From Alteromonas gracilis (GTDB lineage Bacteria; Pseudomonadota; Gammaproteobacteria; Enterobacterales; Alteromonadaceae): 64,000 nt of DNA. Each line of letters begins with the position of its first letter. Position 1 is the first letter of the stretch. Location: NCBI RefSeq assembly GCF_002993325.1, contig NZ_PVNO01000031.1, positions 248,001 to 312,000 of the forward strand. The letters are read 5' to 3'. Of this stretch, positions 53,068-62,352 are shown in pieces. Position numbers and translations under genes: made by a program. The notes beneath the pieces are model-generated. The model did not search any database and was not told where the DNA came from. It saw only the letters and a list, made by a program, of their open reading frames with translations.

Positions 53068-54291
53068 TCACGTGTTTTGGCCTGATTTTTTTAGCTGCTG
53101 AAGCGTTATAAAAATAATGCAGGTGGTGACGGCGAGGAGTGCTGATGCAGTCGCAAAAGGAAGGGCGATATCATACTGATAAATCGACGCGGCGAGCGGT
53201 GGCCCTACAATGTAGCCCATCGCTGTTGTTGCCGTGATAAGACCGGTAATGGATGGCTGCTGAGAAGGTGTGCAGTAAGTTGTTGCGGCAGCGGCTAGAG
53301 AAGGATAAGCCATTCCCATGCCTAGCCCCATTAGCGTCATTGCGATATATAATGTAAACAAAGACGCTTGCAGAAATAATAGCAGATAAGCCAATCCTAA
53401 GAGTGGTAACGCCATCATGATCATGGTCTCTTCACTAACGCGGCCTTTCTGAACCCATCCAAATTGAGCGGTGAGTGATGCGGCTGCACTCACCATCATT
53501 GCAAAGCCAACTTGTCTAGCAGCTTCCACGGGCGTGTAGTTGTAAAAATCAATAAAGAAAAAACCTAATGTTTGCTGCATCATCGCCATAGCGCAAAAAA
53601 CACATACGCAAGCGCCGACAAAGATGTAAGGTGATTTCGTTTTTGAGGGATTGTCTGTATTCACGGATTGGGCGGCGTGTTGTTGAGCCGACGGAGCGAG
53701 AATCGGCAGCTTTAAGTACACCAGCGTTAAGGCCATTAAGGTGAGTATCACAATACTATAAAGCGGCGCGAGTAAGCCGACACCTACGAGCAAACCTGCG
53801 TAGGCAGGCCCAATGATTTGGCCCACATTACTTGCCGATGTTACCTTGCTTATTGCGCTTACTCGTCCTTGCGCAGAACTTATCGCGACGGCATAACCTA
53901 CCGCCGAGGGGGGGGTTGCTGACATAATCGTGGACTGCATACTGCGGCTAATCAGTAAGGCTAGGAATAAATTGGTTCCGCCAATTATACCGGAAAAGCC
54001 GGCCATCCATGCGCTCGCAAAGGCAAAGGTTCCCACGCTATAGCCTGCCAAGCCCACCATAAGAATGCGTTTAAACCCAGCGTGCTTTGCTACTTTACTC
54101 CACACATTTGTACCTATCGCAAATATTAGCGCAGAGCTAGACATAATTGTCGCAATATGGAATTCAGAAAGGTTGGCCTGCCGCCCCATAGAGGGAAGTG
54201 TGGTGAGCATAACACTTTGACCAACGGACGTTGCAAGCAAGGCGCAGAAAAGAATTCTAAACACGGTGGTAGAAGCAGAAGACGTAAGCAC
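53068..54291 (-). CDS. MFS transporter
   Basis: Inner-membrane protein of 407 residues with 12 predicted helices. The family loop GFKRILMVGLAGYSVGT follows helix 2 and GRVSAISKVTSASNVGQIIGP (in parts) marks helix 5. The GTG start has AAGAG about 9 bases upstream. The multidrug/sugar efflux type cannot be settled. It lies upstream of the Fur-boxed reductase on the same strand, but hairpins separate them, so a link to siderophore export is only possible. Confidence 0.85.
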   Translation of the reverse strand: MLTSSASTTVFRILFCALLATSVGQSVMLTTLPSMGRQANLSEFHIATIMSSSALIFAIGTNVWSKVAKHAGFKRILMVGLAGYSVGTFAFASAWMAGFSGIIGGTNLFLALLISRSMQSTIMSATPPSAVGYAVAISSAQGRVSAISKVTSASNVGQIIGPAYAGLLVGVGLLAPLYSIVILTLMALTLVYLKLPILAPSAQQHAAQSVNTDNPSKTKSPYIFVGACVCVFCAMAMMQQTLGFFFIDFYNYTPVEAARQVGFAMMVSAAASLTAQFGWVQKGRVSEETMIMMALPLLGLAYLLLFLQASLFTLYIAMTLMGLGMGMAYPSLAAAATTYCTPSQQPSITGLITATTAMGYIVGPPLAASIYQYDIALPFATASALLAVTTCIIFITLQQLKKSGQNT

Positions 54292-54347
54292 AAGTTTGGC
54301 TCTTAAATGGGCGAAAAAGTCGTCGGAATTTTAACACAAGTGGAGAT

Positions 54348-54372
54348 AAAAAAATGCCCGCCAGAGGCGGGC
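54348..54372 (-). terminator. Strong terminator of the CsrB-like RNA
   Basis: Minus strand GCCCGCC-TCT-GGCGGGC followed by A and seven T. It has no protein gene upstream on its strand within 640 bases, which is how the RNA was noticed. Confidence 0.8.
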
Positions 54373-54852
54373 CAAAATCAGAGGTATGTAAAGGCCGGGA
54401 TGGGCCTTTGAGGGGAGAGGAATGTCGTCGGGTGACAACTCACTAATAACATCGACGACATTACCAGTGTCCTCACTATGGTTCTGCTGAAACAACACAC
54501 ATGTATTTCAACAAATCCAAAAAGGGTCAACAATCCCTTGCTGCACGAGACATCACTGTCAGTGCTTGCGATGTAGGTACTCGGTGCCTGCTTACAATCC
54601 TTATGAAACAAAGCCTTTGCATCCTGCGAGTTTAATTAGGTTCTCTTTTTCCTAACCTCATCATCGACCAGCAATTTAACGAACCTTCTCCAGCTATCCT
54701 TCAATCTTAAATACTGATGCTTCCATTCATCCTTGGTGACTGATCCTTGTACATCCTGTGTCGTCACCTTCAGTATCTTCAATCTACGCAGTTTGGCCTC
54801 TCCGTCGCTAAAGCTATCCTAGCTACAAGCTGCGCTCTGGTGTTATCCGTTA
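54348..54852 (-). ncRNA. CsrB-family-like regulatory RNA (CsrA-titrating)
   Basis: The minus strand from about 54852 to the terminator at 54348 has at least fifteen GGA triplets, twelve of them in the first 290 bases, and seven AGGAT strings. Two sites are exact CAGGATG, the repeat of E. coli CsrB. Several GGAs sit in hairpin loops: AGCTA-GGA-TAGCT (54812-54824), ACA-GGA-TGT, GCA-GGA-TGC, and AGGTT...AACCT enclosing AGGAAAAAGAG. The 3' part adds perfect stems AATGTCGTCG/CGACGACATT (54421-54462) and AAAGGCC/GGCCTTT (54390-54409). CATAAT at 54859-54864 is a possible -10. No convincing protein is encoded. The length of about 500 is longer than E. coli CsrB (about 370), and the 5' end is estimated. 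Confidence 0.65.
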
Positions 54853-55017
54853 GTCTAGATTATGCTTGAAATGTGCCAGTTAGGTTTTTGTTGCGCAACT
54901 TTATTTAAAGCGTTTGATTTTTAAGAGTTATTTTTTATTTTTAGACCTAAAGTCCGATGTCAGTCTTTTAGTGCTGAGAAATGGCAATGTAGTTTTTTCC
55001 CATTGGTATGTAGCAAA

Positions 55018-56901
55018 TTACAAACATTTAAATATTACGGTTTGATCTCTTCCTGTTTCTTTCGCTTCATAAAGTGCTTTATCCGCATCTTCCAAACACG
55101 CGGTAGTAGTATGAGGTGAATTTATCTCTTTCAAGCCAGCAGAAAACGTCAAACTAATCTCTTCAGATAGCTGATTACATGCAGCCGGCTTTAGCAGCTT
55201 GCGAAAGTCATCGAGCAGTTGGACGCACTGGCGTTCGGTAGATTTATGAAAGATGAATAAAAACTCCTCACCACCTAACCTGCCCATGTCTACGTGGTCC
55301 GGGAAAATTTGTCGTGCAGTTTGTGAGAAAAGGCGTAGCGCATCATCTCCCATTTTGTGGCCATAGTTATCATTGATAGATTTGAAAAAGTCGATGTCTA
55401 TCATTGCTATGCAAAATTCATTGGCAGAATTTTCGAGGGTTTCTAATTTCGCATTTAGCAATTCCAGAATTTTGGCTCTGTTATAGAACCGGGTTAATGC
55501 ATCGGTGGTAGCCAACCGCTCTAATCTTCTCTGGTAACGCGCACGTTTGATGTAAAGTAAAAAGAGTAAAAGACTGAGTAATAGGAATAATCCAGTGATG
55601 ACAGCCAGTAAAAAGTTTCGTTGTTGATTAAGAGTAAGCTTTTCTTCCTGTAATTGAGTGATGGCTTTTAGGTCACTATTTTCTGCCTGTATTTCGTCTA
55701 GTTCGTAAAGCGTCCGTATTATTTGAACCCGCGACTTATCTAGTGATTCGGTTATTATTTTACTTAACTCAATATACTTCTTAAGAGCATCTATCGTATC
55801 TTGCTTGTTGCCAAACGCCTCAAGAATAGAAAGTTTAAGATAAGCGGTCTCCAAGTGGGAAATCCCCAGCTTCTCATTTGCTATTACTTCTTCTGCAAGT
55901 CTGACCTTTTCTAACGCCCTCGTTTTGTCTCCGCTGGACAACGCGAGGCGAGAAAGTGCGATGAGTGATTCAAAGTAGACAGTTTTAGATTCCAAAGTAA
56001 GGGCTAGGTCGCTTGCTTCTTTAAATAAATTACGGGCGGTGTTAATTGCCTCCGCGGTATCATCTTGAGCTAACCACATCTCTCCTTTTCCGAGGAGTGC
56101 TTTGGCCAATAGGGCGGTATCGTCGTTTTTTCTAGCAATCTTTATGGCTAAGTTAAAGAAGCGCGCAGAGGTTTTAAAGTTTGAGAGTCCTAGCTCGGTT
56201 CTTGCCAACTTTTCTGCCACGTTGCTTTGATTAACTGTATTTTTCTTTTCAACTGCAAATTCGTAAGCCTCATTTAAATAAGCTTTTGCTTCTTGGAATT
56301 TAGACTGTTGCAAATAAATAGTGCCTATTAAGCCGGCAATATGAGAGGGGGGGACTTGAGTTTTAAATTGCGTAGCTAAATTGTAAGCGGAAAGATAGTT
56401 ATCAAGAGCAAGCTTCGACTCTTCAATATTTTCGAAAGCTGCACCTAGTGTCATTAGTACGCCAATATTTAATTGAATTACGCCGTAGTTCATAGACCAT
56501 TGCTTAACAGCGTTGAGCAAGCTAATCGCTTCTTGCATTTCGCCTTTGCGTGAAAGAATCTTGGCTTTTAACAATTTTGCTCGTTGCTGCATTAAACTGC
56601 TAGCGTAAACATCATTTATACTGCTCTCTGCGAGTGACAAAGCCTCATCATACTCGCCCCGCTTTTCTTTCCCCAAGGCATAAAGATATAGCCATTCGTG
56701 ACGTTTGGCCGCTGATTTATTTTCATCGAGCAGCGTTTTCAATCTGGCCATTTCTTTTTCAGGTGCTCGATGTAGTGCTTTGATACCGGCTATAACGTCA
56801 TCATTTGGTGCTGAATTCAGCTGGTTAGCAGAGGAGGAAACAGGTTTTAATATTGAAACGGTGAAAACAAAAATCGCGACTATCAATCCAAGTTTAGACA
56901 T
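55018..56901 (-). CDS. TPR-repeat diguanylate cyclase
   Basis: Protein of 627 residues with a signal or anchor segment (residues 3-23), a TPR-rich helical sensor region to about residue 430, a TM at about 435-455 (FLLAVITGLFLLLSLLLFLL), and a GGDEF domain with TDALTRFYNRAKI, IDIDFFKSINDNYGHKMGD and the intact loop RLGGEEF. The inhibitory RxxD is missing (PDHV five residues before GGEEF). The periplasmic TPR domain probably senses a protein or peptide, and the protein makes c-di-GMP. The CsrB-like RNA lies just downstream on the same strand. Confidence 0.92.
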   Translation of the reverse strand: MSKLGLIVAIFVFTVSILKPVSSSANQLNSAPNDDVIAGIKALHRAPEKEMARLKTLLDENKSAAKRHEWLYLYALGKEKRGEYDEALSLAESSINDVYASSLMQQRAKLLKAKILSRKGEMQEAISLLNAVKQWSMNYGVIQLNIGVLMTLGAAFENIEESKLALDNYLSAYNLATQFKTQVPPSHIAGLIGTIYLQQSKFQEAKAYLNEAYEFAVEKKNTVNQSNVAEKLARTELGLSNFKTSARFFNLAIKIARKNDDTALLAKALLGKGEMWLAQDDTAEAINTARNLFKEASDLALTLESKTVYFESLIALSRLALSSGDKTRALEKVRLAEEVIANEKLGISHLETAYLKLSILEAFGNKQDTIDALKKYIELSKIITESLDKSRVQIIRTLYELDEIQAENSDLKAITQLQEEKLTLNQQRNFLLAVITGLFLLLSLLLFLLYIKRARYQRRLERLATTDALTRFYNRAKILELLNAKLETLENSANEFCIAMIDIDFFKSINDNYGHKMGDDALRLFSQTARQIFPDHVDMGRLGGEEFLFIFHKSTERQCVQLLDDFRKLLKPAACNQLSEEISLTFSAGLKEINSPHTTTACLEDADKALYEAKETGRDQTVIFKCL

Positions 56902-57231
56902 TCAACTCTATGTCCTTTGCAGAATGACTCCATTAGCTAAACTATAGTATTGATTTATATATTTCGAAAATGTCGAGAGGGATTTGTCACAGAGGAGCTT
57001 ACGATAGACTCTTTCAAAGGAGAAAGGCTAGTTTTCGTTTTATTTCTTGTAATAGGTCAAATGCAATAAAGCGTTGCAGTAGAGAACTTGTACAATCCTA
57101 ATTGATTTTCAGCATTCCATGATGCAGCAACATTTAGCAGCAGCTAAAGAGCCACTCGTACCGCTTAATATCGTAAGAAAACGAGAAGTGGCTAAGCTTG
57201 AAACGTTCGTAGATTCTACTTTTATAATAAG
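56902..57231. other. Intergenic region
   Basis: 330 bases between the TPR-GGDEF gene and the phosphatase gene. Apart from a TACTATAGT -10-like string near 56945 on the minus strand I see no gene, hairpin or RNA. Confidence 0.3.
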
Positions 57232-58029
57232 CTACCAAGAACCGTACATGGGGTTTGGCAGAATAAAAATCTCTGTGCCCACTCGTGGCATGAGCAACTC
57301 AACGTTGGCAGATTCTTGGGTTACGCCGCCCACATCTTCAATGTTGTCGCCAATTTGCATGATAATAGTGTGAGGCGCATCCCACGTAGACGTCGCGTCT
57401 TTAGACTTATTTGAACATGCGATCTTGCCCTGGGTAAGCTGCATTCTGCGCAAGTCTTTGTCATTAACCATACCTTCTTGGCCTACCGCTTCTTTGTCTT
57501 CAGCAGTGCGGCCAACAACACAGGTATTACTCGTGGTAAGCGGCAAACCTTGCGCCAAAAGGTTATTCCACGTGTGACTATCAAGCGCTTTATTGCGATT
57601 CGTAATAAGCGCCACCTTGCCATTTCGTGCAACAACTTCATCGATAAAAGCGGCTACACCAGGCACCAGTGTGGCTTCTTCACGTTTTACCCATTCGGCC
57701 CAGCTTTGTGAAGAATATCCCAAGCCAGCAGTTTCCCGTTCTTTTTGATAGGTGCTATTGTCTAGCACGGTTTCATCAACATCCATCACCACAACATCGC
57801 CATTAGAAAAACGCGTAGGCAGCGCTGAAATAGCTTGGCCATACACAAAGCTTGAAAGAACAGGGTACTCTTTGCTGCTGGTTTGGTATATCACGGCATT
57901 TGATAGAGTGTGTGATTTTACGCCAGCAAGCGGGGTTGATGGCGCAGACGAGCACGCCGCAAGAGCTGATACTGCAGCGCCTATGCACACTGCTTTGCTG
58001 ATGAAAGAGAGCTTGTTAAGAGATAACAA
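57232..58029 (-). CDS. Acid phosphatase lipoprotein (HAD class B/C, e(P4)-like)
   Basis: Lipoprotein of about 265 residues: lipobox VSALAACSS (Cys near 26), then the HAD motif VVVMDVDETVLDNSTYQKE, which fits the class C/e(P4) outer-membrane acid phosphatases (DDDD family). Later motifs are VALITNRN (motif II) and IMQIGDNIEDVG (motif IV). It probably dephosphorylates nucleotides such as NMN at the outer membrane. The TTG start at 58029 has AGGA 8 bases upstream and puts the signal peptide at the N-terminus, so I prefer it to the GTG at 58074. Confidence 0.86.
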   Translation of the reverse strand: MLSLNKLSFISKAVCIGAAVSALAACSSAPSTPLAGVKSHTLSNAVIYQTSSKEYPVLSSFVYGQAISALPTRFSNGDVVVMDVDETVLDNSTYQKERETAGLGYSSQSWAEWVKREEATLVPGVAAFIDEVVARNGKVALITNRNKALDSHTWNNLLAQGLPLTTSNTCVVGRTAEDKEAVGQEGMVNDKDLRRMQLTQGKIACSNKSKDATSTWDAPHTIIMQIGDNIEDVGGVTQESANVELLMPRVGTEIFILPNPMYGSW

Positions 58030-58091
58030 TGTTATTTTCCTTTTATTGTTTCTTCTGCCTACCGGTTTCAACACCCAAATTATGTCTGAAT

Positions 58092-58286
58092 TTATCGATG
58101 AACTGGGCCTGATAATTCAGCAATGGCGTCGTGTGCATGCAGACTTTCTTGATGTTCTACTTTTACACGAAAATAGGTAGCTTGGTAATACGTACTTAAC
58201 GCTTTATGCAGTCGCCTTACCGAATCTTCTACAAACATCAAGTTTTCAGCATTGCGCTTGGCAAACGCCTGTTCATCTTCACGCAA
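58092..58286 (-). CDS. Small hypothetical protein coupled to the NTF2-like gene
   Basis: Frame of 64 residues, charged and helical (REDEQAFAKRNAENLM..., HKALSTYYQATYF), starting with TTG overlapping the stop of the upstream gene (TTGCGTGA). No ribosome site is visible, so translation would rely on coupling. It may be spurious. No family recognised. Confidence 0.35.
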   Translation of the reverse strand: MREDEQAFAKRNAENLMFVEDSVRRLHKALSTYYQATYFRVKVEHQESLHAHDAIAELSGPVHR

Positions 58287-58701
58287 AATCTAACAAATCA
58301 GTACCGAAGAAGTTGTCGATGACACAGCGCCATTCACCACTCCCATCCCTTTGCAGAACGTAAACGGCGCGCTTGCCCTCGCAGGGTAAGGCGTTGGGCG
58401 TGGCTTTTGGTACAAGGTAAAGTTTGGCGACGACTAGCGCTACGTCACCGGCCTGTATAACCCGTTCATCTCCGGTTGTTACAAAATGGTCGGGCATGAA
58501 TTTCTTTTGAAATTTAAGCAGGGCGTCAACGCAGTCGCGTTGCGTGGAACCTTCTTCAGTGGTTTGGTTTTGCGTTGAACTGGACATGGGGGTGGCGACC
58601 ACTGTTGCATCGCTAGCATAACATTGGGATAAGGCGTCTTGATCGCCGCGGTTTACTGCGTCATGCAACTGTTGTAATACGTGAGATATTGGGTTGTTCA
58701 T
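58279..58701 (-). CDS. SnoaL/NTF2-like small protein
   Basis: Cytosolic protein of about 140 residues of the NTF2/SnoaL superfamily (nuclear-transport-factor-like, cone fold): an early helix ISHVLQQLHDAVNRGDQDAL, then SQCYASDATVVA, and the terminal strands AVYVLQRDGSGEWRCVIDNF. The start at 58701 begins MNNPISHV. The family covers ketosteroid-isomerase-like and stress proteins; the activity here is unknown. It is preceded by a terminator at 58742. Confidence 0.75.
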   Translation of the reverse strand: MNNPISHVLQQLHDAVNRGDQDALSQCYASDATVVATPMSSSTQNQTTEEGSTQRDCVDALLKFQKKFMPDHFVTTGDERVIQAGDVALVVAKLYLVPKATPNALPCEGKRAVYVLQRDGSGEWRCVIDNFFGTDLLDFA

Positions 58702-58741
58702 GGCTGTCGTTCCGTTTTTTATTACCGCAAGACGAGCCAAT

Positions 58742-58767
58742 AAAAAACCCGCCTTTGCGGCGGGTTT
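58742..58767 (-). terminator. Terminator of the small gene at 59024
   Basis: Minus strand AAACCCGCC-GCAAA-GGCGGGTTT followed by a T run. It is 256 bases after the stop of the 58-residue gene, so some transcript with an unknown middle stretch ends here. Confidence 0.75.
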
Positions 58768-59023
58768 AGTGAATTCTATTTACGCACTAGCTAACCCGCC
58801 CATTCCTTAGAATAGCGAGAATAATAATCAGCGCAGAGGCTGAAAAAGCAGTATGTGTAGTCGTGTTTTTAGGCATAGTGTTTAAAAACAGTGTGCTGCT
58901 AGTGAGTATTTAATGACCTGAGTATCCTGTGCACCAAAGAGAAAGTCAATGGGTTTTTTAGGCGAACAAGTTAGCCACGTATGGTCAGGCGGATAAGCGG
59001 TGAGAATTGGGATTAATGCTAGT

Positions 59024-59200
59024 TTAGGCTTCAAATATGGTTATGCGAATAGTCGAGCCCTGTTTCAAACATTCATAGATGTCTTCATCAGTAAAGCCAC
59101 TGTTATGGAGAATTTGCCTGGCAACAAGCTTGGCATCTTTTGTACTATTCCTGTCACTTAATATTTGAAGTGCTTTGTTCAAGTAGTTAACTGAAGGCAT
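59024..59200 (-). CDS. Small hypothetical protein
   Basis: Protein of about 58 residues with no membrane segment: MPSVNYLNKALQILSDR, then LVARQILHNSGFTDEDIYECLKQG. GAGG stands 9 bases upstream of the ATG at 59200. No family is recognised. The following 256 bases to the terminator have no gene. Confidence 0.5.
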   Translation of the reverse strand: MPSVNYLNKALQILSDRNSTKDAKLVARQILHNSGFTDEDIYECLKQGSTIRITIFEA

Positions 59201-59315
59201 GATAAAAACCTCATGTGCCACACTGTATCACTGTTTATTAATTGAACGAATAAAGGTGGCGTTGTGATCACTGAAACGTCGTTAAGGCATCACAAATTAT
59301 GGTGGAGTTTAAATC

Positions 59316-60086
59316 TTGGATTTACTTTTTAGCTGGTTAACGGCCAACGATACATTGTCGATGTCAACGTCAGCAGTGCTTGTTGTCACTTCGTTCCTTA
59401 CGTCTATGATGACAGCAACACTGGGTATTGGCGGCGGGGTGTTATTACTTGCTGTAATGGCAGGTACTGTGCCGGTTAGTGCGCTGATCCCCGTTCACGG
59501 GTTAGTTCAGCTTGGTTCTAACGGGAACCGTGCACTAATGACGGCGAAGCATATCGACTGGACTATGCTGAAATATTTTTCTCTAGGCGCAACCGTCGGC
59601 GCTTTCTTAGCGTCGTTTATTGTGGTTCAGCTGCCGCTCGTTATCATTCAGTTTGCAGTTGCCGCATTCATTTTATTTTTAGTGTGGGGCAGTAAACCCA
59701 AGGTACAAGAAATAAGGCCAACGGGTAGAACATTGGCGGGGTTGGTGACCACCTTGGTTTCAATGTTTGTAGGTGCCACAGGGCCTTTGGTGGCGGCATT
59801 TGTACACCGAAATAATTACAGCAAAATGCAGATAACCGGCACGTTTGCCAGCTGTATGACACTTCAGCACGGTCTCAAAGCGTTTGTGTTTACCTTTGTA
59901 GGGTTTTCTTTTGCGCAGTGGGCAGGACTTATCATTATTATGATCGCCAGTGGTGCGCTCGGTACATTTTTCGGACTCAAAGTATTAAAGCGTGTGCCGG
60001 CGGAGAAGTTTATGCTGGCATTCAAGATTGTAGTGACCCTGTTAGCCCTGCGCTTGCTATGGCAGGCTTTAGTGAGTTTACTTTAG
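59316..60086 (+). CDS. TauE/SafE family permease
   Basis: Inner-membrane protein of 256 residues with about eight helices in two repeats; the first is ATLGIGGGVLLLAVMAGTVP with the following ALIPVHGLVQLGSN, the second VGATGPLVAAFVHRN. These are the TauE/SafE family signatures (sulfite or taurine/sulfoacetate export). The TTG start has GGAG about 9 bases upstream. It is isolated, convergent with the copper-type TonB receptor. Confidence 0.9.
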   Translation: MDLLFSWLTANDTLSMSTSAVLVVTSFLTSMMTATLGIGGGVLLLAVMAGTVPVSALIPVHGLVQLGSNGNRALMTAKHIDWTMLKYFSLGATVGAFLASFIVVQLPLVIIQFAVAAFILFLVWGSKPKVQEIRPTGRTLAGLVTTLVSMFVGATGPLVAAFVHRNNYSKMQITGTFASCMTLQHGLKAFVFTFVGFSFAQWAGLIIIMIASGALGTFFGLKVLKRVPAEKFMLAFKIVVTLLALRLLWQALVSLL

Positions 60087-60088
60087 CT

Positions 60089-60128
60089 AAAAAAAACGGG
60101 AGCTTAAGAGGCATGTCTCTTAAGCTCC
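60089..60128 (-). terminator. Terminator of the TonB receptor gene
   Basis: Minus strand GGAGCTTAAGAG-ACATGC-CTCTTAAGCTCC, a perfect 12-base-pair stem, followed by CG and eight T. Confidence 0.85.
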
Positions 60129-60168
60129 ATACGTATATTGCTAATAGTTTCTCGCGTTTTTCCACTAT

Positions 60169-62283
60169 TTAGAAGCGATAGCTTAACGACAAATGCCACT
60201 CGCGCCCAGCACCAGGTACTCGCTCACCCACTTCCACATCAGTATTCATTACGCGGTTAATTCCGGCAGTATGTGGTGCGTACTCTTTATCAAACAGATT
60301 ATGAATAGTCGCTGTTACCTGTAGGTTTGAATGCGCACTATCAAGAAGCGTTACAAGCCCAGTAATGTGAACCAACCCATAGCCAGCGGTAGACGCTTCA
60401 TTCTGCAGCGCTGAAACGTGGTTTTGGGCGCCGGCTAATTCAGACGTTAACTGCATTTGAAGCGGCGCATCAAAGACCTGAGTATTCCATTGAACTGTTG
60501 TTGTTAAATGCTCGGGCGCAATACGGAATAAGGCATCGTCAATATCATCGCGGTTGCCATGCTGGATAGTGGCTACTGCACGCAAACTCACACTATCGGA
60601 AAGCTGTCCTTGCACCGTCATGTCGGCACCCTTGATAACAGCATCGGTATTCGTCCACTGAAACGGCTCAGTACCAGCCATCATAGAAGACACCATGTTT
60701 GCCGCCATATTCGTACTAGGTGAGCCGGTGATGTAATCCTCTATATCTTGGTAGAAAAGTCGGGGTGATATGGTCCAACTTTCATAGTTGTAATCAATTC
60801 CTACATCTATTTTGCGCGCGGTCTCATTGTCTAATTCAAGGTTGCCAATGTAATTAAATCCGTCGGCCATACCCCCGGAAATACCAAGCGGTAGCCAGGT
60901 GTAGCGCTCGAAATAGGTAGGGGCACGATTTTTCTGAGAAATGCCAAGTACAATATCAAGCGAGTCGCTCGCATGGTATCGGGTGGTAGCGGCAACATCT
61001 AACATACTGTAGTTTTTGTCACGGTCGGCAGCGTTGAAGCTGTTTACAAGCGTTGCAATTGCTGGGTTCATCATAACCATATTAGACCCCGCTTCTCCAG
61101 CATCCATGCTAACACGGGTATATCGCGTACCTAGCGTAGATGAATATGCATCTGTGTTTATCGTCCACTGAGCATAAACACTCGCGGTATCTCTTTTTGC
61201 ATTAGTAAAATTATCTACAAAGAACATACCGTTGTTAGGGTTAGTAATAACGGAGTTATTCCGGGCGTGGTGTAGGTAAGCGCCCAATTCAAGCTCGCCA
61301 GTATCTAATGGCATAACGTATTTTGCATCTAGCCCTTGCGCGATAGCGTCAGCGTTGTTTTCTCGCGCCATGCTCTCAGACATTATCATGCGCTGGGAAA
61401 AGTTATCCATGGCATGTTGGTTACTGTTGCCAAACCAATTCATAGCAAAGTACTCAGCTTCCCCGGCGTTATAGCGATAACCGACTCGGTACCATGCTGC
61501 ATCAATAAAACCGATATCCATTGCGAGTGCTGGCGTACCGCTTTCATTGGTGTTTAGCTGTTGGTAGCTGGCGTCAAATTGGTGTTTTCCCCATTCATAG
61601 CCAAGTCTAAATTTTGCGCCATTTCTTTGGTAGTGGCTATTGGGTATAACGGTGTTATCACCCGATTCTCGCTCATCACGCTGCTGATGCATAAACGCGC
61701 CGCTAACGAAAGCTTGGTCAGTTTTGTAAAGTACATTGCCCTGATACTGGTGCCCGCTACCCGGGGCAATCAAGCTGGCGTTTACACTGCCAGTAATGCC
61801 GTTTCCTAAAGCAAAAAGGGATACCGCATCGGCGTTAATACGAAGTTTGCCGCCTAGCGTTTGTACGCCAGCACTCACAGGTACAATACCGCGATATAAA
61901 GTAGCGGTAAGCCCAGGCTCTGGCAGTACGTGAGATAATGGCGAGTCCATTGAATTAGGACCAGCGCCAGCGATGTCGACCCCGTCAACGGATACACCCA
62001 CTCTATCGCCAAACAAGCCTCGATATTGAATGAGGCCTGTAACCGGGCCATTTCGCGAGATAGAGACTCCGGGTAGCAGTGCTAACTGATCGCCAAAGTC
62101 CGCGTCTATATTGGTTGCGGCAGTTACTGCTTCTCGCTCTATGTCTTTTACATTATTGAGCGAAGAACCAATCACTGTAATCACTTCTGTTGAAGCGCTA
62201 TCAATGAACTCAGATGTGTTTGCATAAACGTGTGCAGATGTGCAGGCAGCTGTAACAGCGAATGCCAGTAAAGAATACTTCAT
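60169..62283 (-). CDS. TonB-dependent receptor, probable copper type
   Basis: Outer-membrane receptor of 704 residues with a signal peptide (MKYSLLAFAVTAACTS to YAN), a plug (QLALLPGVSISRNGP, QYRGLFGDRVGVSVDGVDI) and a barrel ending LSLSYRF. Strings such as RYTWLPLGISGGMADGFNYI and methionine-rich loops (MNWFGNSNQHAM, MIMSESM, MAANMVSSMM) recall the TonB copper receptor group (OprC/NosA-like). The small upstream gene at 62353 supports this. Copper specificity is inferred, not shown. Confidence 0.87.
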   Translation of the reverse strand: MKYSLLAFAVTAACTSAHVYANTSEFIDSASTEVITVIGSSLNNVKDIEREAVTAATNIDADFGDQLALLPGVSISRNGPVTGLIQYRGLFGDRVGVSVDGVDIAGAGPNSMDSPLSHVLPEPGLTATLYRGIVPVSAGVQTLGGKLRINADAVSLFALGNGITGSVNASLIAPGSGHQYQGNVLYKTDQAFVSGAFMHQQRDERESGDNTVIPNSHYQRNGAKFRLGYEWGKHQFDASYQQLNTNESGTPALAMDIGFIDAAWYRVGYRYNAGEAEYFAMNWFGNSNQHAMDNFSQRMIMSESMARENNADAIAQGLDAKYVMPLDTGELELGAYLHHARNNSVITNPNNGMFFVDNFTNAKRDTASVYAQWTINTDAYSSTLGTRYTRVSMDAGEAGSNMVMMNPAIATLVNSFNAADRDKNYSMLDVAATTRYHASDSLDIVLGISQKNRAPTYFERYTWLPLGISGGMADGFNYIGNLELDNETARKIDVGIDYNYESWTISPRLFYQDIEDYITGSPSTNMAANMVSSMMAGTEPFQWTNTDAVIKGADMTVQGQLSDSVSLRAVATIQHGNRDDIDDALFRIAPEHLTTTVQWNTQVFDAPLQMQLTSELAGAQNHVSALQNEASTAGYGLVHITGLVTLLDSAHSNLQVTATIHNLFDKEYAPHTAGINRVMNTDVEVGERVPGAGREWHLSLSYRF

Positions 62284-62352
62284 AACAATTCCATTAAATA
62301 AACGAACGTGTGCACGGTTAAACCATGCGTGTTAAGTGTGTTTAAGGTGTTG

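Noticed and set aside
54378..54611. 77-residue minus-strand frame
   Set aside because: Cysteine-rich sequence without a ribosome site, signal or family look; it coincides with hairpins of the CsrB-like RNA.
54859..54878. Possible sigma-54 promoter (TGGCAC...AAGC) for the CsrB-like RNA
   Set aside because: The GG-N10-GC spacing fits but the -12 element reads AAGC rather than TTGC; it overlaps a CATAAT, and I cannot choose.
57119..57373. 84-residue plus-strand frame
   Set aside because: Mostly antisense to the 3' end of the phosphatase gene and without a ribosome site.
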